This document shows positions 16,861-24,837 of a stretch of DNA of 64,000 nucleotides, one piece after another; the stretch's first letter is position 1, and each line of letters begins with the position of its first letter. This DNA comes from Bog-756 sp050014755 (GTDB lineage Bacteria; Actinomycetota; Acidimicrobiia; Acidimicrobiales; RAAP-2). Under the pieces are notes generated by a model. That model did not search any database. It was given only the letters and a program-made list of their open reading frames with translations, and was not told the DNA's origin. The stretch lies in NCBI GenBank assembly GCA_050014755.1, contig JBEKCS010000009.1, forward strand, positions 1 through 64,000, in the 5' to 3' direction. The translations under genes and the position numbers were made by a program.

Positions 16861-18543
16861 ATGGCACGCATGACCGTCGGCCTCGATATCGGCACGAGCG
16901 CCGTCCGCGCCGCCGAGATCGACACCTCCAAGTCCACACCCGTGCTCATGACGTACGGCCAGGTCGGCCTTCCCCCCGGCGCCCTGGTCGACGGCGAGAT
17001 CCGCGACGCGTCCTCGGTCGTCGAGGCAATCGAGAAGCTCTGGAAGAACGGCCAGTTCACCGGGTCCTCGGTCATCGTCGGCATCGCCGGTCTGCGGGCC
17101 ATCACCCGCGAGATCGACCTCCCCTACGTGCCCGACAACGAGGTGGAGAGCGCCGTCCGATTCCAGTCCGAAGAAGTCATTCCCTTTCCCCCCGACCAGA
17201 CCATCCTGTCCTCCCAGGTGCTGGCCGACTACACCAACGACGACGGAGCCAAGATGCGTCGGGTCCTGGTCGCCGCGGCCCACGCCGATCTGGTGAACGG
17301 AGTAATCAGCACGGTCGAGCGGGCCGGCCTCACCGTGGTCGGGGTCGACCTCATCTCGTCGGCTTTGGTCAGGGCGGTGGGCGGCGCCGACGATTCCGAC
17401 CAGCCCGAGGCGATCGTCTCCATCGGCGCCGGGCTCACCGTGGTCGTCGTCCACCAGTCGGGTCGACCCCAGTTCGTCCGCACCATCGGTTCGGGCGGGA
17501 ATACCATCACCGCAGCCATCTCCGCCTCCCTCGGCATCCCGATCATCGACGCCGAGGCACTCAAGTACCGATTCGGCGAGGACTCGATCCAGGTGGAGGC
17601 GGCCGAACGGATCGCCCAACCGTGCATGCTCGACCTGGTCGACGAGATCAGGAATTCGATCCAGTACTTCGCGTCGCTTCCCGGCAAGCAACCCGTCTCC
17701 CAGGTCCTGGTGACCGGGGGTGGGTCCGAACTCTTCGGCCTGATCTCACTACTCGAAGCACATATCCGGATCCCGGTAAAGGCCGGATCGCCACTGGAAC
17801 GGCTCGACATCTCGAAGCTCGACCTCTCTCCCGAGCAGGCCGCCCAGGTGGACCCGATGCTGGCGTCCCCGATCGGGCTCGCCCTCCCCGAGCCGGACAA
17901 GGCGGTCAAGAAGTTCAACCTGCTGCCACCCGAGGTGGCCAAGCGGTCCCGGATGAAGCGGATCCAGCAGCAGACGCTTGTCGGTTCGGTCGTGGTCATC
18001 GCGCTGCTGGTCCTGTTCGGCGGATGGAAGTTCCTCCAGGTCCACAACGCCCAGAACAACGTCGACACCCTCCAGTCGTCGATTGCCTCGCTCAACGCCC
18101 AGGTCCCGAAGTACGACCTGGTCGTCGCGGCCAACGATGCCTACACGGCCGGACTGGCGCGCCGGGCGTCGGTGGTCGACTCCGCCGTCGACTGGCCACA
18201 GGCGCTCAGCAGCCTCATCGCCATCACCCCCGCCAACGCGTCGGTGCTGTCGTTCGACGGCACCGCGTTGTCTGCCGAATCGGCAACCACCGCGACACCC
18301 GCTTCGGGCGCAGCCACCGGCACCCAAGCTGCGGCCATCGGGACCATCGGGCTCAGCGTGACCGGCCCGGGTCCGAGCCTCTCGATCTCGGAAGCGTGGA
18401 TCAACGCCGTGTCCACCTCGCAGTTGTTCGCCAATCCGCTGCAAGGAGCGACCACGGTCAACGCCAACTCCACCATCTCGTTCCCGTTCACCGTCTCGGT
18501 GACCCCAGCCGCCAGTCTCAGTAAGAACGCGAGCCTGAAATGA
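16861..18543 (+). CDS. Fused PilM-PilN pilus alignment protein
   Basis: One uninterrupted 560-residue protein joins two usually separate subunits. Residues 1-~340 are PilM, an actin-like ATPase (VGLDIGTSAVRAAEI, VESAVRFQSEEVIPFP, VSIGAGLTVVVV, RTIGSGGNTIT, VLVTGGGSELFGL). Residues ~345-560 are PilN: the KKFNLLPPEV peptide, a membrane helix (~372-391), a short coiled coil and a C-terminal domain. In other bacteria the PilN NLLP peptide docks into the PilM cleft from a separate chain; here it is tethered. ATG 16861 follows GGGAGACG. The stop overlaps the pilO start by 4 nt. Confidence 0.85.
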   Translation: MARMTVGLDIGTSAVRAAEIDTSKSTPVLMTYGQVGLPPGALVDGEIRDASSVVEAIEKLWKNGQFTGSSVIVGIAGLRAITREIDLPYVPDNEVESAVRFQSEEVIPFPPDQTILSSQVLADYTNDDGAKMRRVLVAAAHADLVNGVISTVERAGLTVVGVDLISSALVRAVGGADDSDQPEAIVSIGAGLTVVVVHQSGRPQFVRTIGSGGNTITAAISASLGIPIIDAEALKYRFGEDSIQVEAAERIAQPCMLDLVDEIRNSIQYFASLPGKQPVSQVLVTGGGSELFGLISLLEAHIRIPVKAGSPLERLDISKLDLSPEQAAQVDPMLASPIGLALPEPDKAVKKFNLLPPEVAKRSRMKRIQQQTLVGSVVVIALLVLFGGWKFLQVHNAQNNVDTLQSSIASLNAQVPKYDLVVAANDAYTAGLARRASVVDSAVDWPQALSSLIAITPANASVLSFDGTALSAESATTATPASGAATGTQAAAIGTIGLSVTGPGPSLSISEAWINAVSTSQLFANPLQGATTVNANSTISFPFTVSVTPAASLSKNASLK

Positions 18544-19310
18544 ACATCGTCAAGGAGTACCGCAATCCGTTGCTCATCGCCGGCGGTGCAGTCGTCGTCG
18601 CCCTCATCCTCTGGGTGGCACTGATCTCCCCGCAGAACTCGAAGCTGGCCAGCCTCCAGAGCCAGAGCACGACCCTCCAGGCCCAGGAGGCGTCCCTCCA
18701 GACCCGGCTGGCGTCGCTCCAGTCCGAAGGCCAGAAGCTGTCGGCGAACTGCGCCGACCTCCAGAAGATCAGCACCGAGATCCCCTCGGTCGACAGTCCG
18801 ACCGACGTCGACGCCGAGGAGTCGAGCTTCGAGAGCCAGTTCAACAACCTGGCCGGATCCTCCGGTGTGAGCCTCGCCCAGTTCAGCGGTTTCGCCCCGG
18901 CTTCCAGCACCGCCGGTGCAGCGGCGGCACCGGCCGTCGCCGGAGCGACTCCGGCGGGCGCAGGAGTGACCGCGGTGCCAACCACCTTGACCGTCCTCGG
19001 CAACTTCGGGCAGATCACCGCTTTCGTCAACGGACTGGACAGCTTCCCCCGGCTGTTCACGATCCAGACGTTTGTCCTCGCCTACGGGCAGGCGTCCGGC
19101 TCCTCCGGCTCGGCGTCCGGTTCCTCCGGCTCGTCGTCCGGTTCCACCGGGAGCTCATCGGGAACCCCGCTGTGGGTGGGCGGCCAGCCGACGCCGGCGA
19201 GCGCTGGCCCCTACCACCTCCAGATCACCGGCTCGATCTACTACACCTCGACGCCGAACGCCCTGTCCGCCTGCACCAAGGCCACGGCGGTGGAGTCGTC
19301 CCTCAAGTAG
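18540..19310 (+). CDS. pilO: PilO-like pilus alignment protein
   Basis: A 256-residue bitopic protein: a membrane helix at ~11-30, a coiled coil (~33-75, rich in LQ and SLQ heptads), an Ala-rich linker, then a ferredoxin-like core (TTLTVLGNFGQITAFVNGLDSFPRLF) as in PilO. A Ser/Gly insertion of about 25 residues at ~182-207 sits inside the core and is encoded by degenerate TCCGGYTC repeats. A C-terminal segment resumes the beta structure (YHLQITGSIYYT). PilO pairs with PilN to connect the motor with the cell envelope. The ATG overlaps the pilMN stop (ATGA). PilP and PilQ are absent, as expected without an outer membrane. Confidence 0.8.
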   Translation: MNIVKEYRNPLLIAGGAVVVALILWVALISPQNSKLASLQSQSTTLQAQEASLQTRLASLQSEGQKLSANCADLQKISTEIPSVDSPTDVDAEESSFESQFNNLAGSSGVSLAQFSGFAPASSTAGAAAAPAVAGATPAGAGVTAVPTTLTVLGNFGQITAFVNGLDSFPRLFTIQTFVLAYGQASGSSGSASGSSGSSSGSTGSSSGTPLWVGGQPTPASAGPYHLQITGSIYYTSTPNALSACTKATAVESSLK

Positions 19311-19355
19311 GAACCGGGACTCACGTGGGACCCGGGGGCGGTGCCGGTCGGACCG

Positions 19356-20759
19356 CTAGACCCCGCTGATCTGCATGTCGCCGATGGCCAGCGTCTGCCC
19401 GGCGGCGATCCCCGGAAGCCACTCGACGTCGGCGCCCACCGCCTCGAGCGACAGCATCATCCGCTGGAGCGTGGACGCCACCGTGATCCCGCGGACCGGC
19501 TCGGCCAGCTGCCCGTCCCGGATCACCAGGCCCTCCGCTCCGACCGAGAAGTCCCCGCTGATCGGATTGACCCCGGAGTGGATCCCGGTCATCGACTGGA
19601 CGAACAGCCCCTCCCCCACCGCGCCGAGCACGCCGGATTCGTCGTAGCCCTCGGGCCCCGGGGCGAGGGTGAGCGCACGGCAGCCCGGAGCCGGCGTCCC
19701 GGCGTAGCCACCGCGGACGGCCGAACCGGTCGAGGCCACACCGGCCCGCGACCCCGACACCGTGTCGTACAGGAATCCGCGGAGCACTCCGGCCTCGATC
19801 AGGGCGTTCCGCCGACAGGCCAGGCCCTCGGCGTCGTATGCGGCAGCGCCGTAGGCACGGGGGTCGGTCGGGTCGTCGACGAGGGTCAGACCGTGGTGAC
19901 CCACCTGTTCGCCGATCCGACCGGCGAAGAAGGATCGTCCCTTGGCGACCGCCTCGCCCGACAACGCCGACGACACGACCGACAGGAGCGCCGTCGCCAT
20001 ACGGCGGTCGAACACCACGGTGGACCGTCCCGACGGCCCCTTGACCGCGCCCAGTAGGCGGACGGCCCGGGACACCGCGTCCTCGGCGGCCCGGTCCGGG
20101 TCGAGTCCGTCGAAGCCCCGCCCGACGCTGAATCCGCTGCCGGTCTGGCTGGCGTCGCCGTCACCGGCGATCACGCTCACCGACAGGTAGCCCGACGTCT
20201 TGCGGCTCGACGACCGGATGCCCGTGGTCGAGACCAACGCGGACTCGGAGGCCACATCGCCGTAGTCCGCCGAGTCGACCTGACGGATCCTCGGATCGGC
20301 CGCCCTGGCCAGGGCCTCGAGCGCCAGCGCCAGTTCGATCTTCCTCGTCGTGGAGACCGCGTCGAGCCCGTCGTCCCACAGGTCGATGGGGACAGCGGCC
20401 ACACCGTCGGGAACGGCCAGCCGGACGTGCTCGTCCGCGGTGGCGAAGGCGGCGTTGTCCCTCGCCTCGTCGAGGGTCTCCCCCAGCACCGACTCGTCGA
20501 GCGAGCCGGCCCAGGCGAAGCCCAACCGGTGGTCGACGACCACCCGGATCCCGATGCCGGCCGAGCTCGCCGACGTGAACGACTCGACCTCGCCGTCGTA
20601 GGCGCGGACTTCCGTTTCGGTTCCGCGGGCCACGTAGACCTCGACCTCCTCGCCCGAACGCGCCCAGCCGGCCACCCGCTCGGCCAGGGCCAGCAGCTCC
20701 TCCGGCCCGTCCCCCGCCGGGGGTCCGGCCGTCCCCGTCTCCTCGGTGGTGGCGCTCAT
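19356..20759 (-). CDS. tldE: TldE/PmbA-family metalloprotease partner
   Basis: A 467-residue PmbA/TldE-type protein. It shows the N-terminal VYVARGTETEVRAYDGEVESF segment, SSAGIGIRVVVDHRLGFAWAG, and a C-terminal block with DDPTDPRAYGAAAYDAEGL, GNPISGDFSVGAEG-like and EPVRGITVASTLQRML. TldE lacks the HExxxH motif and forms a heterodimer with TldD, whose active site degrades unfolded peptides or trims ribosomal peptides such as microcins. ATG 20759 overlaps the tldD stop by 4 nt (ATGA), so the pair is coupled. Convergent with pilO; 45 nt between. No peptide precursor is recognised nearby. Confidence 0.88.
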   Translation of the reverse strand: MSATTEETGTAGPPAGDGPEELLALAERVAGWARSGEEVEVYVARGTETEVRAYDGEVESFTSASSAGIGIRVVVDHRLGFAWAGSLDESVLGETLDEARDNAAFATADEHVRLAVPDGVAAVPIDLWDDGLDAVSTTRKIELALALEALARAADPRIRQVDSADYGDVASESALVSTTGIRSSSRKTSGYLSVSVIAGDGDASQTGSGFSVGRGFDGLDPDRAAEDAVSRAVRLLGAVKGPSGRSTVVFDRRMATALLSVVSSALSGEAVAKGRSFFAGRIGEQVGHHGLTLVDDPTDPRAYGAAAYDAEGLACRRNALIEAGVLRGFLYDTVSGSRAGVASTGSAVRGGYAGTPAPGCRALTLAPGPEGYDESGVLGAVGEGLFVQSMTGIHSGVNPISGDFSVGAEGLVIRDGQLAEPVRGITVASTLQRMMLSLEAVGADVEWLPGIAAGQTLAIGDMQISGV

Positions 20760-22150
20760 TCGGCCGTTCCCCCGATGGTCACGCCGGTGAGGCGCATGGT
20801 GGCCTGACCGCATCCGACGGGGACGCTCTGGCCGTCCTTGCCGCACGTTCCCGGCGTCATCGAGAAGTCACTCCCCACTGCATCGATGCGCCGGAGGATC
20901 TCGGGGCCGTTGCCGATGAGGTTGGCGTCGCGCAGGGGCTCGGTGATCACCCCGTCCTCGATCAGGTACGCCATGGACGTGCCGAACACGAAGTCCCCGG
21001 TGGTGGTGTTCACCTGACCGCCGCCGAGCTTGGCCACGTAGACACCCCTCGGGGTCTGGGCCACGATCTCGTCGGCGTCGTCGTTTCCGGAGAGGAGGAA
21101 CGTGTTGGTCATCCGCACCATGGGAAGGTCACGATAGGACTGGCGCCGTCCGTTTCCCGACGATACCCGCCCCTCCTTCCTCGCCCGCAGGTAGTCCCAC
21201 AGGTAGTCGGTGAGGATCCCGTCCTGGATCAGCACGTTGCGCTGGGCCGGCCGGCCCTCGTCGTCGACCTGGAACGTCCCCCATTCCGACCCGACGGTCC
21301 CGTCGTCGACCAGGGTGACCAGGGTGCTGGCCACCTGCTGGCCGACCTTTCCGGTGTAGACCGAGGCGTTCTTCACGATGTGGTCGGCCTCGAGACCGTG
21401 CCCGCAGGCCTCGTGGAACAGGATGCCGCCGCTCCCCCCGGCCAGCACCACCGGGAGCTCCCCCGACGGGGCGGGGCGGGCCGACAGCTTGGCCAGGGCC
21501 TGGGCCGCCGCCGTCCGGGCCAGCTCCTCGACCGAGATGTCGTCGAAGAGCTCGAATCCGAGGGTGCGGGCCGCCGTCTCGTAGCCGGTCTGCATCCCGG
21601 TGTCCCCCAGGGCCACGCACGACACGGAAAACCGGGTCCTCGCCTGCTCGTCGCCGGCCACCAATCCGTCGGAGTTGGCGATCAACACCCGGCGGGTCGA
21701 AGTCCCGAACCCGGCCTGGACCTGGGAGATCCCGTCGCCCGACGACCGAGCGGCGTCGTCGGCCCTCTGCAGCAGTTCGAGAGCGTCCGCCTTCGAACCG
21801 GTCCTCGGGACCGGTCGCTCTCCCGGTGGTGGCGCAGCCTGACCCCGTAACGTCCCGACAGCGACGGTCCGGGTGCCCGCTCCCCCTTGTCGGGCCACGG
21901 CCGATGCGGCCTCGGCCGCGCGCAACAGACCCCGCTCGGTCAGATCGGCCGTGTGGGCGAAGCCCGTGGTCTCCCCCGAGACGACCCTGATGCCGGCGCC
22001 CCGCTCGCGACCCGACGCCAGCTCCTCGACCCGTCCGTCGTCGAGGAGGGCCGACGAATTCGACCGGTCCTCGGCGAACACCTCCGCGAATTCGCCGCCA
22101 TTGCGCAACGCCTCGGACAGCACCCGTTCCAACACGGGGGTTTCGATCAC
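20756..22150 (-). CDS. tldD: TldD zinc metalloprotease
   Basis: A 464-residue protein with the TldD zinc motif HEACGH at about 244-249 (in GGILFHEACGHGLEADHI), preceded by LPVVLAGGSGG. Other landmarks are the N-terminal LLDDGRVEELASGRERGAGI and the C-terminal TNTFLLSGND, GGGQVNTTTGDFVFG and TPGTCGKDGQSVPVGCGQA. It is the catalytic subunit of the TldD/TldE protease. A ribosome binding site AAGGAGG lies about 8 nt before the start. It is the first gene of a two-gene operon divergent from the thioesterase gene. Confidence 0.92.
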   Translation of the reverse strand: MIETPVLERVLSEALRNGGEFAEVFAEDRSNSSALLDDGRVEELASGRERGAGIRVVSGETTGFAHTADLTERGLLRAAEAASAVARQGGAGTRTVAVGTLRGQAAPPPGERPVPRTGSKADALELLQRADDAARSSGDGISQVQAGFGTSTRRVLIANSDGLVAGDEQARTRFSVSCVALGDTGMQTGYETAARTLGFELFDDISVEELARTAAAQALAKLSARPAPSGELPVVLAGGSGGILFHEACGHGLEADHIVKNASVYTGKVGQQVASTLVTLVDDGTVGSEWGTFQVDDEGRPAQRNVLIQDGILTDYLWDYLRARKEGRVSSGNGRRQSYRDLPMVRMTNTFLLSGNDDADEIVAQTPRGVYVAKLGGGQVNTTTGDFVFGTSMAYLIEDGVITEPLRDANLIGNGPEILRRIDAVGSDFSMTPGTCGKDGQSVPVGCGQATMRLTGVTIGGTAE

Positions 22151-22207
22151 GGCGGCCTCCTTGCTCCACTGCCCGGGGCCCGTTGGCCGACGTCAGTACC
22201 GGTCACG

Positions 22208-22213
22208 TATCGT
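22208..22213 (+). promoter_or_regulatory. -10 element of a probable leaderless thioesterase promoter
   Basis: TATCGT lies 6 nt before the GTG at 22220, with no ribosome binding site between. Confidence 0.4.
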
Positions 22214-22219
22214 ACCGGG

Positions 22220-22597
22220 GTGGCTCCCCGCACCGGTCTGTCCGCCCGCATCGAACTCGTGGTGACCGATGCCGACTCCGCTGAGGCGTTCCGGTCGGGC
22301 ACCGTGCCCGTGCTGGCCACGCCCCGACTGATCGCCCTGTGCGAGGAGGCGAGCTGCCGGGCCATCGAGGGCCACCTGCCCGAAAACGGCACGTCGGTGG
22401 CGAAACGTCTCCAGTTCGACCATCTGGTCCCGGTGGGGATCGGGGCCACCGTGTGGGCCGAGGCCACACTGGACCGGATCGAGGGTCGCCGCCTGGTCTT
22501 CACGGTATCGGTGTCCGAAGGCGGAGGCCTGGTCGCCGCGGGCAAGCTGATCCGGGTCATCGTCGACCGGGAGACCTTTCTCTCCAACGTCCGGTAG
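22220..22597 (+). CDS. Hot-dog thioesterase of the fluoroacetyl-CoA thioesterase (FlK)-like family
   Basis: A 125-residue single hot-dog domain. The helix ATPRLIALCEEASCRAIEGHL, followed by SVAKRLQFDHLVPVGIGATVWAEATL and a strand-rich second half (LVFTVSVSEGG), matches the FlK-like thioesterases; the conserved Glu (LCEEAS) and His (FDHL) are present. Such enzymes hydrolyse small or housekeeping acyl-CoAs; the substrate is not predictable. The GTG start is supported by the domain boundary and the TATCGT hexamer 6 nt upstream. Confidence 0.75.
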   Translation: MAPRTGLSARIELVVTDADSAEAFRSGTVPVLATPRLIALCEEASCRAIEGHLPENGTSVAKRLQFDHLVPVGIGATVWAEATLDRIEGRRLVFTVSVSEGGGLVAAGKLIRVIVDRETFLSNVR

Positions 22598-22699
22598 TGC
22601 CCACCGAGGTGGTCCTGACCTGCCGCTTCGGCACCCCCGGTTCGAGCCCTCGGAGGTGGTCCGCGCTGGTAGCCTGACCGCAAAGGCACACACCCTGAC

Positions 22700-24727
22700 A
22701 TGATCCTCGAACACATCGACAGTCCCGCAGACCTCCGCAGGCTGAACCCCGACGAACTGGCGCTCCTCTCGAAGGAGATCCGCGAGTTCATCGTGGACGC
22801 GGTGTCCGTCACCGGTGGGCACCTCGGGTCCAACCTCGGTGTCGTCGAGCTCACCCTCGCACTCCACCGGACGTTCGACTCGCCCCGCGACCTCCTGCTC
22901 TGGGACACCGGCCACCAGGCCTACGTGCACAAACTGGTGACCGGCCGGCGCGACTCGTTCACCCACCTCCGCCAGGAGGACGGGCTCTCCGGCTACCCCA
23001 GCCGGACCGAGTCCGAGCACGACTGGGTGGAGAACAGCCACGCCTCGACCGTCCTCAGCTACGCCCACGGCATGGCGACGGCCCTCGAGCTCCAGGGCAG
23101 CGACCGCCGGGTGGTCGCCGTGGTCGGCGACGGGGCCCTCACCGGTGGCATGGCCTACGAGGCCCTCAACAATCTCGGCCACTCGGGCAAGCGGGTCGTC
23201 ATCGTCCTCAACGACAACGGCCGCTCCTACGCGCCGACCGTGTCCCAACTGTCGCTCAGCCTCACCCACCTTCGCCTGTCCCCGGCCTACGTCCAGGCCC
23301 GCCAGCGCCTGCGCAACATCCTGCGGGAGCTGCCTGCCGTCGGCGAGTTGGCCTACTCCGGCATCCACGGCCTGACCAGTGCCGTCCGCGAGGTGGTCAC
23401 CCCGCACACGTTCTTCGAGGCCCTCGGGATCCGCTACGTCGGCCCCATCGACGGACACGACATCGCCGGGCTCGAGCAAGCGCTCGCCAATGCGGCCGGG
23501 TGGGACGGGCCCATCGTGGTCCACGTCCTGACCCAGAAGGGCCGGGGCTACGCTCCGGCGGAAGAGGACGACATCCAGCGGCTACACGACGTGAAGGTCA
23601 AGCAGGCGCCGCCCGGGGCCCCGTCCCTCGACGGTCCCGACGAACCGTCCGGCACGGCCGCGGTGGAGCTGCAGAACGCCTCGCTGTCCATCGGCGGGAC
23701 CGAGCTCGCCCCCGACCTGCCGGCCACGACCTACACCCATGCGTTCACCAGGGCCCTCCTCATCCACGCCGAGGCCGACCCGAGGATCGTGGCCATCACC
23801 GCCGCCATGCCGGGGCCCACCGGACTCCTTCCGTTCGAAGCCCGATTCCCCAACCGCTTCGTCGACGTCGGCATCGCCGAGCAGCACGCGGTGACCGCCG
23901 CCGCCGGGATGGCCATGACCGGACTCCGCCCGGTGGTGGCCGTCTACTCCACCTTCTTCTCACGGGCGTTCGACCAGGCCAATCTTGACGTCGGCCTGCA
24001 CAAGCTCCCGGTGGTCCTCGTCCTCGACCGGGCCGGAATCACCGGCGACGACGGACCCAGCCACCACGGCGTCCTGGACATGGCCTTGTGCCTGTCCATT
24101 CCGGGGATGACGGTCTTCGCCCCCTCGTCGGCTCCCGAAGTCGAGGCCATGCTCGCCACCGCCTTGACACTCGACGGGCCGTCGGCCATCCGCTTCCCGA
24201 AGACCCCCGCCCCGGCGGTGGCCCCCGGGTCGGAGGGGTCGGGACTCGAGGCCCGCCTGGTGCGCGAGGGCGACGGATCGGTCTGCATCCTGGCCGTGGG
24301 CAAGATGCTGGGTCCCGCCGTTGCCGCCGGCCGCCGCCTGGCCGCCGAGGGGATCGACGTGACCGTCTGGGACCCCCGGGTGGTCTCCCACCCGGATCCG
24401 GCCATGCTCGGGGACGCGGGGCGCCATGCCATGGTCCTGACCGTCGAGGACGGGATCCGCCAGGGCGGCGCCGGGATGTTCCTGGCCGACGCCTTACGGG
24501 CGTCCCTTCCTCTCGGAGCCTGCCCCCCGATCGTCCACCGGGGCGTTCCCCGCGCCTTCCTCGCCCAGGGCCGGCCGGACCGGATCCTGGGAAGGCTCGG
24601 CCTCGACGAAGACGGCATCGTCCGCACCGTGCGGGAGAGCCTGGCCGGACTCCAGCACCCGTCGGAGCTTCGCAGCCCGGTGGACCAGCCGGCCGTCGGC
24701 GACCTCGGGGCCGATAGCACCGACTGA
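22700..24727 (+). CDS. dxs: 1-Deoxy-D-xylulose-5-phosphate synthase
   Basis: A 675-residue thiamine-diphosphate enzyme that condenses pyruvate with glyceraldehyde 3-phosphate, the first step of the MEP isoprenoid pathway. Motifs run in order: TGGHLGSNLGVVELTLALH, LLWDTGHQAYVHKL, thiamine-diphosphate motif GDGALTGGMAYEALNNLG, DGHDIAGLEQAL, the catalytic Glu in DVGIAEQHAVT, and VLDRAGITGDDGPSHHG. It is slightly longer than usual (~630-640) because of a non-conserved C-terminal tail after residue ~650. A TAGCCT at 22670-22675 may be the -10. Confidence 0.95.
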   Translation: MILEHIDSPADLRRLNPDELALLSKEIREFIVDAVSVTGGHLGSNLGVVELTLALHRTFDSPRDLLLWDTGHQAYVHKLVTGRRDSFTHLRQEDGLSGYPSRTESEHDWVENSHASTVLSYAHGMATALELQGSDRRVVAVVGDGALTGGMAYEALNNLGHSGKRVVIVLNDNGRSYAPTVSQLSLSLTHLRLSPAYVQARQRLRNILRELPAVGELAYSGIHGLTSAVREVVTPHTFFEALGIRYVGPIDGHDIAGLEQALANAAGWDGPIVVHVLTQKGRGYAPAEEDDIQRLHDVKVKQAPPGAPSLDGPDEPSGTAAVELQNASLSIGGTELAPDLPATTYTHAFTRALLIHAEADPRIVAITAAMPGPTGLLPFEARFPNRFVDVGIAEQHAVTAAAGMAMTGLRPVVAVYSTFFSRAFDQANLDVGLHKLPVVLVLDRAGITGDDGPSHHGVLDMALCLSIPGMTVFAPSSAPEVEAMLATALTLDGPSAIRFPKTPAPAVAPGSEGSGLEARLVREGDGSVCILAVGKMLGPAVAAGRRLAAEGIDVTVWDPRVVSHPDPAMLGDAGRHAMVLTVEDGIRQGGAGMFLADALRASLPLGACPPIVHRGVPRAFLAQGRPDRILGRLGLDEDGIVRTVRESLAGLQHPSELRSPVDQPAVGDLGADSTD

Positions 24728-24812
24728 TCCCCTGCCGCGAGCTCGGACCGGCCGCCGGCCGGCCGGCGGTCTCGCCAGCGGGGCCACCGTTCGAACCGGC
24801 CGTCGCCGGGAC

Positions 24813-24826
24813 AGAAACCTGTTCTA
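24813..24826. promoter_or_regulatory. KstR-like operator at the fadD19-like promoter
   Basis: AGAAACCTGTTCTA matches the published KstR consensus TNNAACNNGTTNNA at 7 of 8 defined positions (only the first T differs). Its last two bases are the first two of the TACTAT -10, so a bound TetR-type repressor would shut the promoter. Confidence 0.5.
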
Positions 24827-24830
24827 CTAT
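24825..24830 (+). promoter_or_regulatory. -10 element of a probable leaderless fadD19-like promoter
   Basis: TACTAT lies 7 nt before the ATG at 24838, with no ribosome binding site between, and overlaps the KstR-like box. Confidence 0.5.
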
Positions 24831-24837
24831 CTGCCCG

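Noticed and set aside
16736..16873. 45-codon frame upstream of pilMN
   Set aside because: No ribosome binding site or conserved pattern, and it overlaps the pilMN start; probably leader DNA.
16824..18524. Long plus-strand frame shifted relative to pilMN
   Set aside because: Arg/His-rich shadow; the pilMN frame carries all conserved motifs.
22600..22680. Possible tRNA: GGTTCGAGCCC resembles a T-loop
   Set aside because: The flanking T-stem does not pair (two mismatches of five) and no acceptor or anticodon arms can be placed.
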